A stretch of 8,125 nt of DNA from Legionellales bacterium (GCA_002721165.1 PBJS01000007.1:11825-19949); one strand, 5' to 3'; shown: positions 1 through 6,227, counted from the first letter of the stretch. The notes: generated by a model not told the origin, from the sequence alone. Made by a program: numbers and translations.

Positions 1-179
1 AAATATCAAAATCACTACAAATAAGCTGCTGTCCATTTTACAAATCAAATAAAGTAATCCTGAGAAAGAGTATCTTTTGCTCTAAAATCATTTTCCCTTG
101 AATGTATAAACCTTAACTAGATATAAAAAATGTAGTTATATACTATTAAAAATGATAATTTAATTCATATTAAAATGGA

Positions 180-185
180 TATAAT
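180..185 (+). promoter_or_regulatory. Candidate -10 box of the dUTPase gene
   Basis: A perfect TATAAT lies 17 bases before the dUTPase ATG. No good -35 is seen at 16-18 bases spacing, so this rests on the -10 alone in an AT-rich background. If it is used, the transcript would start almost at the Shine-Dalgarno sequence (193-196), giving a very short leader. Confidence 0.35.
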
Positions 186-202
186 CTTAAATGGAGTAAA
201 AT

Positions 203-640
203 ATGCTAGAAGATATTTTCAGAATGCAATTAGAACTCAATGATTATGTGTTTAAAAAAAATAATCTTAAGAATAAATCAGGAGATGTCCTTAATATGCA
301 AGCTATCATAACAGCTGTAAAAAATGAAGATATGATGGTAAATGATTTGCCTAATAAATGGTTGGTAAATTATTCAAAGGCAATGAAAGAAGAATTATCT
401 GAATTAGATGAAGAATTATTATGGAAATGGTGGAGTAAAGATGAAATTGATATGCAAAATATACGAGTGGAGTTGATTGATATTTTACACTTTTTAATTT
501 CTGCGATGATGTGTGCAGGACTAACTGCAGAAAAAGTATTTGATATCTACCAACAAAAACATGCTGTTAACATAAAACGACAAGATATGGATTATAATAA
601 AAAAATTAAAACCGAAGATGATAATAAAGATATTCATTAA
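203..640 (+). CDS. Dimeric (all-alpha) dUTPase family protein
   Basis: Probable dUTP diphosphatase of the all-alpha NTP pyrophosphatase superfamily (dUTPase_2, MazG-like fold). It would hydrolyse dUTP to dUMP and diphosphate in the cytoplasm, limiting uracil in DNA and feeding dTMP synthesis. Visible signatures are the acidic helix with E63, E64, E67 and E70, the LWKWW aromatic block at about residues 73-77, the second metal helix ELIDILHF at 90-97 (E90, D93, H96), and a late NIKRQDMDY segment at 123-131 that resembles the N..RQ..GY motif of dimeric dUTPases. At 145 residues it is short for the family but both metal helices are present. The ATG is supported by GGAG at 193-196, six bases upstream. 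The tail after residue 132 is charged and probably disordered. Another substrate such as dCTP cannot be excluded, because specificity in this superfamily varies. Confidence 0.85.
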   Translation: MLEDIFRMQLELNDYVFKKNNLKNKSGDVLNMQAIITAVKNEDMMVNDLPNKWLVNYSKAMKEELSELDEELLWKWWSKDEIDMQNIRVELIDILHFLISAMMCAGLTAEKVFDIYQQKHAVNIKRQDMDYNKKIKTEDDNKDIH

Positions 641-687
641 TTAATTGAGATAAATATTTCTATAAATATAACAAGAGTAAAAAGTCT

Positions 688-1251
688 ATGAATGATTTAA
701 ATGACACACAGAGTAGTCCTGAAAATATTGTTATTTCACAATCCGTCGCCATTTTAATTGATGGTAATAATATAGAACGAAGCATACACGGGGAGTCGAA
801 TGATACTAATACTATGCTTAATTTTGATATACTGATTCCTAAACTATTGCTTAATCGTGGATTAAGTCGCCTTGTATATTTTCGAGAAGGAAAACATATT
901 TCAAATAAGCTTCAAGAACGACTACATAACTTCTATCATGGTTCTGTAAGACCTTGCCATAAGAGCGCTGATATCCCTCTGTCAATTAACGCGATACAAG
1001 TTGCGGATAAAGTTGACACAATAATCATCATGTCGGGTGATGCTGACTATATTGAACTCGTACGCCATTTAAAATCGGAGGGTGTGCGTGTAGAGATTGC
1101 GGCAGTTGAGAGTACGACGTCTAGATTAATAATTGAAGAGGCCGACCACTTTCATGAAATTACAAAAGGAGACTGGTTCACGCTACCGACTAAGAAGGTA
1201 TCAAAGAGACATAACAATATGTACAACATAAAAGGAAATACCAATAAGTGA
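688..1251 (+). CDS. NYN domain (LabA/DUF88-like) protein
   Basis: Cytoplasmic protein with a NYN domain, a PIN-like nuclease fold associated with RNA cleavage or processing. In order: strand 1 with AILIDGNNIE (residues 21-30, D25, N27, N28), the segment KSADIPLSINAIQVA at about 92-106, then VDTIIIMSGDADY (109-121, D118 and D120), a Rossmann-like EGVRVEIAAVES stretch, and EADHFHEI (151-158) matching the usual L..aaD.F..i ending. Where most NYN proteins have K.aDv.l..D, this one has K92, D95 and then N101 in place of the second Asp, so catalytic competence is uncertain. The basic tail (residues 168-187) overlaps the 3' end of the convergent MAPEG gene. A weak AAGAG at 673-677 precedes the ATG by 10 bases. 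It lies 47 bases after the dUTPase gene, so co-transcription is likely. The substrate is unknown. Confidence 0.85.
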   Translation: MNDLNDTQSSPENIVISQSVAILIDGNNIERSIHGESNDTNTMLNFDILIPKLLLNRGLSRLVYFREGKHISNKLQERLHNFYHGSVRPCHKSADIPLSINAIQVADKVDTIIIMSGDADYIELVRHLKSEGVRVEIAAVESTTSRLIIEEADHFHEITKGDWFTLPTKKVSKRHNNMYNIKGNTNK

Positions 1252-1638
1252 TACAATATTTGCATAACGAGTGAAATACATACCCCTTCGCCTATACTTA
1301 AGATCCTCATCAAGATTTTTAAGTCCTTCTGAGTGTATATATCTTCCAATACAAAGTAGAACTAGCGCAACAAAACTAAAAACTGCAAGTTCCTTTTGAA
1401 AAAACAGGATAATAGGAATAATCACGGCAATAGGTACGCTTTCTGTAAAGTTGCCATGACATCTTATTGCGCGAGCTAACTCTTCATCGCCGCCAGACTC
1501 TAATAATATTTTTTTCTCTCTTCTTATTCTAACAACTCTTAATATTAAAACTCTATTCCAAATTATTAAAAAAGCTATACATAGTAAAAAACCAATTTGA
1601 AAAAATGGGTAAATGAGTTCATTTATTTCACTGAGCAT
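1201..1638 (-). CDS. MAPEG family membrane protein
   Basis: Inner-membrane protein of the MAPEG family (membrane-associated eicosanoid and glutathione metabolism), resembling bacterial members of unknown substrate. Four hydrophobic segments are visible at about residues 9-33, 68-80, 84-98 and 124-143. The family signature RAIRCHGNFTESVPI spans residues 56-70 (R58, N63, E66, P69), followed by H102 and the RRRGMYFTRYANI segment at 116-128. The length of 145 residues is normal. Family members are trimers that use glutathione in conjugation or peroxidase reactions; whether this one does is inference only. AGGAGG at 1647-1652 sits eight bases before the ATG and fixes the start. The gene lies 44 bases downstream of the SGNH lipoprotein gene on the same strand and probably shares its transcript. 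Its last 51 bases overlap the convergent NYN gene. Confidence 0.85.
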   Translation of the reverse strand: MLSEINELIYPFFQIGFLLCIAFLIIWNRVLILRVVRIRREKKILLESGGDEELARAIRCHGNFTESVPIAVIIPIILFFQKELAVFSFVALVLLCIGRYIHSEGLKNLDEDLKYRRRGMYFTRYANIVSLIGISFYVVHIVMSL

Positions 1639-1682
1639 CTTCTTATCCTCCTAATAATTTAGATAATTTTAATTTAACTATA

Positions 1683-2288
1683 TTAAATTGCACCCGTATC
1701 TAGTAACAATGAATATATCTCCTCTGCAATAAGGCTGTAACCTTCTTTGTTTGGATGGACGGTATCAGATTTTAGTGACTTATCACTTAATATGTCAGGG
1801 ATCAAATCCTCAATAAAAATAACATCCATTGAGATAGCAATTTCTTTATAGATATCAAATGAAGATAAAAATAGACCGGGTTTAGGAACACCAAGTAAAA
1901 TGACTGGAATATCTCTATCCAAAGATAATTGAATCATATTTCGTAAATTTGATTCCATTTCTCCGATATCCAACTTATGTAGTAAATCATTACCGCCATG
2001 ACAAAGAATTATTAGTTGAGGTCTATGTTCATCTAAAATCTTGGGCAATCTTTTAAGGCCTTGATTAGATACCTCTCCTGAAACACCTGCATTAATAACT
2101 TCTAATCCTGTCAATGTCGAGAGTTTTGCTGGGTAACTCTCATTCTTAGCAACATTGTATCCATAAGTGAGACTATCGCCAAAAGCAAGTATTGCAGAGT
2201 CATTTGGTAATGGAGATAACGAAGTCTTTTCGCCGCATCCGCTAATCGTTAGAATAATAATACTTAAGAAAAATAAATATTTATTCAT
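1683..2288 (-). CDS. TesA/TAP-type SGNH hydrolase (arylesterase), predicted lipoprotein
   Basis: Serine esterase, thioesterase or lysophospholipase of the GDSL/SGNH family, predicted to be membrane-anchored on the periplasmic side. From the ATG at 2288 (201 residues), the N-terminus is a lipoprotein signal: MNKY, a hydrophobic run, then a lipobox ending ISGC with C18 as the lipidated residue. The four SGNH blocks are present: FGDSL with nucleophile S39, NAGVSGE with G68, GGND at 98-101 with N100, and DTVHPN with D175 and H178. All catalytic residues are therefore intact. The reading frame extends to a TTG at 2327, with another ATG at 2309; neither has a clear ribosome binding site, and 2288 gives the most typical signal peptide. 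E. coli TesA has a cleavable signal without a lipobox, so anchoring would be a difference. The natural substrate cannot be read from sequence. Confidence 0.88.
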   Translation of the reverse strand: MNKYLFFLSIIILTISGCGEKTSLSPLPNDSAILAFGDSLTYGYNVAKNESYPAKLSTLTGLEVINAGVSGEVSNQGLKRLPKILDEHRPQLIILCHGGNDLLHKLDIGEMESNLRNMIQLSLDRDIPVILLGVPKPGLFLSSFDIYKEIAISMDVIFIEDLIPDILSDKSLKSDTVHPNKEGYSLIAEEIYSLLLDTGAI

Positions 2289-2390
2289 AATTTTATTTTT
2301 AGCTATCATGGAAACAAAAAATAACAAATATATGCAACTATCACTATATTTAATTTACTATTTCTTTGCTTTTCTTTTAGACTCACGTGT
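2289..2390. promoter_or_regulatory. Divergent intergenic region, esterase / HD gene
   Basis: This AT-rich stretch of about 100 bases separates the divergent esterase and HD genes and must hold or overlap both promoters. I see no consensus -35/-10 pair with correct spacing on either strand. Neither flanking gene has a good Shine-Dalgarno sequence here, so translation starts are the least certain in this part of the window. Confidence 0.4.
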
Positions 2391-3269
2391 ATGAACTCAA
2401 TATCACCGAAAACTTTTTTGCTGATTTCAGAATCTACTGCAAAATCATTGTTAAAATTTTATGATTACCCCCATCCAGAAAAAACAAATAAAATTATTGA
2501 GGGATATTATAAGGACCATGCACTCAGAAGTGCAAAAATGAGCGCTGCCGTTGCTACTTATTTAGGATATGACAAAGACATTGTTCGAGAATACCAAATA
2601 GCTTGTATTCTTCATGATCTTGGACGTGCTGGACTTGATAAAAAATTATTCGGCAAAATATGGACATGGGCTGAAAACCATAAAATACCGTCACGCCCTT
2701 TAGAGTGGCGTGAGAAATATCCTCAAACTGAATATGGATTCGAAACAGAGGCCTTTTGGGATATGTACTCTTCTAAAATTCAAGAAATGGGAATTAAAAA
2801 TATTGAGTGGGCAAAAGAACAGATAGAGATGCGTCTAGGTTACGCTAGACGTCTAAATCGATTAATTGAAAATATTAAACCTAGCCTCAAAAAACAAGGT
2901 ATAGAATGGACCGACTGGATGCAAAAAGTAATACTATACTATTATTATCCTGAAAAAATGAAAGACTCACCCGGATGGATGAGGGAATTTGGCGAAATAC
3001 TAGTTGGTTGTGAAAAATTGGAAGCAAATAGCAATCGAATACGTGGAAAAGATTATTATAATCGTGTTGATGAGAGTTTCGAAGATGCATTCAATTACTT
3101 AAATAAACTAAAAGATGAAGATCGTATTAGTGAGAAAGTATTATTTGCAATTCAAACTTTAGTCTCCGAGGGTTTGTTTGATGGTATTCTTAAAGAAGCC
3201 CGTAATGGTTATATTTCAAAAAAAGAATTAAAGTTTCTTAGATCAATTAATATTAAGAGCAATAAATGA
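2391..3269 (+). CDS. Degenerate HD-GYP-like HD domain protein
   Basis: HD-superfamily protein, 292 residues, no signal peptide or membrane segment. The first half fits an HD phosphohydrolase: H43 in DHALRSAKMS and the H75-D76 doublet in ILHDLGRAGLD (72-83), with Arg replacing the usual Lys after HDxG. The second half aligns by eye with the HD-GYP pattern, but its metal-site residues differ. HHE.wdGsGYP corresponds to YYYYPEKMKDSPGW (183-196), where both His are Tyr. The aD.fDAL segment corresponds to GCEKLEAN (206-213), with Glu for Asp. The following S.EeAl.yL helix is retained as SFEDAFNYL (229-237). An extra Trp-rich stretch at about 86-146 separates the halves. It is probably not an active cyclic-di-GMP phosphodiesterase; a binding or partner role is inference. 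The stop overlaps the yjbQ start (ATGA). No clear Shine-Dalgarno sequence precedes the ATG. Confidence 0.7.
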   Translation: MNSISPKTFLLISESTAKSLLKFYDYPHPEKTNKIIEGYYKDHALRSAKMSAAVATYLGYDKDIVREYQIACILHDLGRAGLDKKLFGKIWTWAENHKIPSRPLEWREKYPQTEYGFETEAFWDMYSSKIQEMGIKNIEWAKEQIEMRLGYARRLNRLIENIKPSLKKQGIEWTDWMQKVILYYYYPEKMKDSPGWMREFGEILVGCEKLEANSNRIRGKDYYNRVDESFEDAFNYLNKLKDEDRISEKVLFAIQTLVSEGLFDGILKEARNGYISKKELKFLRSINIKSNK

Positions 3270-3688
3270 CAGTCAATACAGAAAAATTTTCGCTTGACAT
3301 GCAAGGTGATTGTGAAATAAAAAATATCACTGAAAAAATATCTAATTTACTCGCTAAATCAAAAATAAATAATGGGATTGTTACAATATTTATTAAACAC
3401 ACAACTGCTTCAATTATGATTATCGAGGATGAGGCTGGTTTAAGGAAAGACACAAAAACAATTTGGGAGAAATTAATACCTCCCAGTGATAAATGGCAAC
3501 ATAACATATTAAACTCTGGGGAAGATAATGGTCATAGTCATTTGCGCGGACAAATTCAAGGTCAGTCATTAACGATCCCTTTTGTAGAAAAAAAACTTGT
3601 GTTAGGTGTTTGGCAGCAAATCGTTGCGGTTGATTTTGATACATGTGCTAGAACACGCAAAATCGTTGTACAAATAATTGGTGAGTAA
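3266..3688 (+). CDS. yjbQ: YjbQ/UPF0047 family protein
   Basis: Small cytoplasmic protein of the UPF0047 family (TIGR00149). Homologues show weak thiamine-phosphate synthase activity, but the physiological role is not settled. The full family pattern is visible in 140 residues: KHTTASIMI (44-52, H45), GEDNGHSHLRGQIQG (85-99, with H90 and H92 as likely metal or ligand residues), the IPF segment, LVLGVWQQI (111-119), and VDFDTCARTRKI (122-133), which corresponds to the usual EfDgPR.R ending. Pro is absent from that last motif here, with Cys-Ala in its place. The ATG overlaps the stop of the HD gene as ATGA, so translation is probably coupled and the two proteins made together. The 3' end is only seven bases from the end of convergent hemW, leaving no room for a separate terminator. 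Confidence 0.9.
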   Translation: MTVNTEKFSLDMQGDCEIKNITEKISNLLAKSKINNGIVTIFIKHTTASIMIIEDEAGLRKDTKTIWEKLIPPSDKWQHNILNSGEDNGHSHLRGQIQGQSLTIPFVEKKLVLGVWQQIVAVDFDTCARTRKIVVQIIGE

Positions 3689-3695
3689 CATTAAA

Positions 3696-4859
3696 CTATT
3701 TCATGAATATTTGGAGTAAATCGTTCAGATAACGTTGGCCCCTGAAAGATGGTTTTATCTTATTCTTATAGTGATTAAGCAAATCTCCGTCTTCAGCAAG
3801 TAATAATTCTTCCTTTATTAATTCTATTGGTAATCCTGTCCTTTCTAAAAAAAGATTGGTAGGAATACCTTTAGTAAGACGCAATGCATTCATCATAAAC
3901 TCGAGTGGAATCTCATTTATTTCGAGAACTTTTTTCTCAGTAATAGCATTTTTACACCCAACCAATTCAATATAACGTTCTGGTATTTTGTGACGAACAT
4001 ACCTTTCAATCCTGCCGCTACTTATATTCGTAATTTTACCGTGTGAGCCAGCACCGATCCCAATATAATCACCAAATTGCCAATAATTCATATTATGAAT
4101 TGAGATATGATTTTCTCTTGTAAAAGATGAAATCTCGTACTGTTGAAAATTATTTTCCTTTAGAAATTTTGCCCCTTTTTCTTGCATAGTCCAAATACGA
4201 TCTTCTCTGGGTAATTTTGGAGGTTTTGAGGCAAATACTGTATTTGGTTCTATAGTTAACTGATACCAAGAAACATGTGTAGGTAATTGATCAACAGCTT
4301 GTTTAAGATCTGATAATGCATCATCAATCGATTGATTAGGTAAACCGAACATTAAATCCAAATTAAAATTTTTAAAACCTGCTTCCTTACCAAACTCAAT
4401 TGCTCTTTTTGCCTCACTAGAATTATGTATCCTACCCAATGAAGTCAGTGATTGGTTATCAAAGCTCTGGATTCCCAAGGATAGCCGATTAATACCCAAA
4501 GCCCTATATTCTCTGAATTTTTCTGCCTCTATTGCTCCCGGATTAGCTTCTATTGTTACTTCTATATCCGAACCAAGATTTAATTGAGTTCGAGCGGAAT
4601 TAAGCAACCTATCTAGCGATTCTGGTGAAAATAAGCTCGGGGTTCCTCCTCCTATGAATATGCTAATGATTCTTCTATCCCTGATTCGGTCAAGCTCAAG
4701 ATTAAGATCATCTATTAAAGCATTAACATAAAGCTCTTCACGAAATGCTGAAGTGAGTATTTCGTGTGAATTGAAATCACAATAAGGACATTTCTTTATA
4801 CACCAAGGAAGATGAATATAAAGTGAAAGAGGTGGATTTTCATGGAATATTTGTGTCAA
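3696..4859 (-). CDS. hemW: Radical SAM family heme chaperone HemW
   Basis: HemW (formerly YggW), a radical SAM protein that binds heme and delivers it to membrane heme proteins. It is related to coproporphyrinogen dehydrogenase HemN but lacks the fourth Cys of HemN's CxxxCxxCxC. Here the cluster motif is C20-C24-C27 followed by Asp and F29. Other landmarks are YIHLPWC (14-20), GGGTPSLF (70-77), the NLDLMFGLPNQ block (166-176), HNMNYWQFGDYIGIGAGSHG (255-274), characteristic of HemW, and a winged C-terminal domain ending near LNDLLQIF. The length of 387 residues is normal. The only in-frame start before the motif region is TTG at 4859, because an in-frame stop lies a few codons upstream. It lies inside rdgB, overlapping it by 20 bases, with only a weak purine-rich sequence ahead. 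Expression probably depends on translation of rdgB. Confidence 0.94.
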   Translation of the reverse strand: MTQIFHENPPLSLYIHLPWCIKKCPYCDFNSHEILTSAFREELYVNALIDDLNLELDRIRDRRIISIFIGGGTPSLFSPESLDRLLNSARTQLNLGSDIEVTIEANPGAIEAEKFREYRALGINRLSLGIQSFDNQSLTSLGRIHNSSEAKRAIEFGKEAGFKNFNLDLMFGLPNQSIDDALSDLKQAVDQLPTHVSWYQLTIEPNTVFASKPPKLPREDRIWTMQEKGAKFLKENNFQQYEISSFTRENHISIHNMNYWQFGDYIGIGAGSHGKITNISSGRIERYVRHKIPERYIELVGCKNAITEKKVLEINEIPLEFMMNALRLTKGIPTNLFLERTGLPIELIKEELLLAEDGDLLNHYKNKIKPSFRGQRYLNDLLQIFMK

Positions 4860-5466
4860 ATTTTTTTTCTTCGGCTATTAATTTTTTTGTTAATGATCTC
4901 AGTGCTTGCCCCCGATGACTTAATTCATTCTTTTGTTTGTCAGACAGTTCAGCAGAAGTACACCCATGTGTGGGCACATAAAATATCGGATCATAACCGA
5001 ATCCATTTTCTCCGCATGGTGTTGTGATTACATGTCCGTTCCAAATTCCTTCAACGATGATTGGATCATTATCATCTGCATTTCTTAAAAAAACCATTGA
5101 ACAAATAAATCTAGCACTACATTTTTTTTCATCTAACAATTTTATATTTTTTATAAGTTTATTTAGATTATCTTTATCAGTAGCATCGGGGCCCGCATAA
5201 CGTGATGAAAAAACACCTGGCTCGCCTTTAAGTGCATCAACTTCGATACCAGAATCATCTGCAATCACAGGATACTCGACATACTGGGCAGCATTTCTTG
5301 CTTTAATTAAAGCATTTTCAACAAATGTTATTCCCGTTTCTTCTGCTTCGACAATATTGAATTTCGATTGAGGAATAATTTTGTATTTAGTATCGCAAAG
5401 TAACGCGTTTATTTCTCTAACTTTATTAAGATTATTACTTGCTAAAATAATTTCACTCTTTGTCAA
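4840..5466 (-). CDS. rdgB: XTP/dITP diphosphatase (RdgB/HAM1 family)
   Basis: House-cleaning pyrophosphatase that converts dITP, XTP and ITP to monophosphates, keeping deaminated purines out of DNA and RNA. It acts as a cytoplasmic Mg-dependent dimer. Key motifs are all present in 208 residues: ILASNNLNKVRE (7-18, the SxNxxK nucleotide loop with S10, N12 and K15), VIADDSGIEVDAL (67-79, D70 and D71), GVFSSRYAG (84-92), GENGFGYDPIF (152-162) and LSHRGQAL (182-189). The start is TTG at 5466; the next Met is residue 124, inside the fold. An AGGGA lying over the end of rph supports it. It begins two bases after the rph stop and its last 20 bases contain the hemW start, so this is a compact three-gene operon. 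The rdgB-hemW pairing matches the enteric yggV-yggW arrangement. Confidence 0.94.
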   Translation of the reverse strand: MTKSEIILASNNLNKVREINALLCDTKYKIIPQSKFNIVEAEETGITFVENALIKARNAAQYVEYPVIADDSGIEVDALKGEPGVFSSRYAGPDATDKDNLNKLIKNIKLLDEKKCSARFICSMVFLRNADDNDPIIVEGIWNGHVITTPCGENGFGYDPIFYVPTHGCTSAELSDKQKNELSHRGQALRSLTKKLIAEEKKFDTNIP

Positions 5467-5468
5467 TA

Positions 5469-6185
5469 TTATTTCCCTAATGCATAATTCTGATATTCAA
5501 ATAACTCACTTATTCCTTTTTTTGCAAGCTCTAACATATGTTCTAATTCCTGATATGTGAATGGACGTTTTTCTGATGTGCCTTGAATCTCAATAAAATT
5601 ATTTTTGTTAGTCATCACAACATTCATATCTGTTTCAGCGGTTGAATCTTCTCTGTAATTTAAATCTAAAAGAGCATTACCATCTTGGATACCAACAGAA
5701 ACAGACGCTATCATTTCTTTTATTGGGTTACTTTCAATTAGTCCTTCATTAATTGCGCTATTAACAGCATCTTCCAATGCAACATACCCGCCTGTAATCG
5801 AGGCAGTTCTGGTTCCTCCGTCAGCCTGAATAACATCACAATCAATAACAATTGTATTTTCACCTAACAAATCCATGTTTATACTGGAACGGAGTGATCG
5901 GCCTATCAATCTTTGGATCTCCATCGTACGCCCCCCTTGTTTACGTTGTGATGCTTCGCGCTGCATACGCGAACCTGTTGAACGTGGTAGCATCCCGTAT
6001 TCAGCAGTTATCCAGCCGGTTTCTTTCCCACGCAGGAAATTTGGGACGCCAGCTTCAATACTGGCATTACATATTACCTTTGTATTGCCGAACTCAATCA
6101 ATACCGAACCCTCCGCATAACAGGTAAAATCTCTCGTAATAGTGATAGGTCTGAGTTGATCTAGTGGCCGTCCATCTGAACGCAT
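5469..6185 (-). CDS. rph: Ribonuclease PH
   Basis: Phosphorolytic 3'-5' exoribonuclease that trims tRNA 3' ends, using phosphate and releasing nucleoside diphosphates; a cytoplasmic hexamer (trimer of dimers). The whole family pattern is visible: MRSDGRPLDQLRP at the N-terminus, LRGKETGWITAEYGMLPRST (51-70), RKQGGRTMEIQRLIGRSLR (81-99, including the phosphate-site Arg R86), DCDVIQADGGTRTASITG (115-132, with the GTR phosphate loop), and LNYREDSTAETDMNVVM (175-191, with acidic metal residues including D180 and D186). At 238 residues it is full length, unlike the frameshifted copy in E. coli K-12. AGGAGG at 6191-6196 lies five bases before the ATG. It is the first gene of the rph-rdgB-hemW operon and is divergent from yicC, an arrangement also seen in enteric bacteria. 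Confidence 0.96.
   Translation of the reverse strand: MRSDGRPLDQLRPITITRDFTCYAEGSVLIEFGNTKVICNASIEAGVPNFLRGKETGWITAEYGMLPRSTGSRMQREASQRKQGGRTMEIQRLIGRSLRSSINMDLLGENTIVIDCDVIQADGGTRTASITGGYVALEDAVNSAINEGLIESNPIKEMIASVSVGIQDGNALLDLNYREDSTAETDMNVVMTNKNNFIEIQGTSEKRPFTYQELEHMLELAKKGISELFEYQNYALGK
5474..5478 (-). promoter_or_regulatory. Ribosome binding site deciding the rdgB TTG start
   Basis: AGGGA on the - strand lies seven bases before the TTG at 5466 and within the last codons of rph. No ATG or GTG alternative exists near the expected N-terminus, so this site supports the non-ATG start and suggests coupling to rph translation. Confidence 0.6.
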
Positions 6186-6211
6186 AAAAGCCTCCTATTA
6201 AAAAGTACTGT

Positions 6212-6217
6212 ATTATA
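6212..6217 (-). promoter_or_regulatory. Candidate -10 box of the rph-rdgB-hemW operon
   Basis: TATAAT reads on the - strand here, 26 bases ahead of the rph ATG. A start about seven bases further on would give a leader near 20 bases that contains the AGGAGG at 6191-6196. No good -35 is seen at 16-18 bases spacing, so this is a half-supported call. Confidence 0.4.
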
Positions 6218-6227
6218 ACTATAAAAT

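Noticed and set aside
1..36. Possible - strand gene start (ATG at 36) reading MDSSLFVVILIF to the left edge
   Set aside because: Only 12 codons are visible, there is no Shine-Dalgarno sequence, and hydrophobic reading frames are common in AT-rich DNA. It cannot be supported without the sequence to the left.
62..90. Terminator-like hairpin (GAGAAAGA / TCTTTTGCTC)
   Set aside because: The stem is short, A+T-rich and bulged, and no T-run follows. No gene end is identified next to it.
1152..1349. 65-codon - strand ORF overlapping the NYN and MAPEG 3' ends
   Set aside because: It is a shadow frame. The MAPEG frame has clear family motifs and a strong ribosome binding site, while this one has neither.
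2167..2394. 75-codon + strand ORF antisense to the esterase N-terminus
   Set aside because: It has no recognisable motif, its frame opposes the signal peptide and GDSL region, and it ends at the HD gene start.
3696..4859. Oxygen-independent coproporphyrinogen III oxidase (HemN) as the identity of this gene
   Set aside because: The cluster motif is CxxxCxxC followed by Asp-Phe, not CxxCxC, and the length and HNMNYWQFGDY block fit HemW.
5461..5466. TTGACA at the rdgB start (and again at 4854-4859 for hemW) as internal promoter -35 boxes
   Set aside because: The consensus hexamers are explained by TTG-ACA start codons, and no -10-like hexamer lies 16-18 bases downstream of either.
5852..6127. 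Two + strand ORFs of 81-91 codons antisense to rph
   Set aside because: They lie opposite the most conserved part of rph, and their translations look like antisense shadows without any domain pattern.
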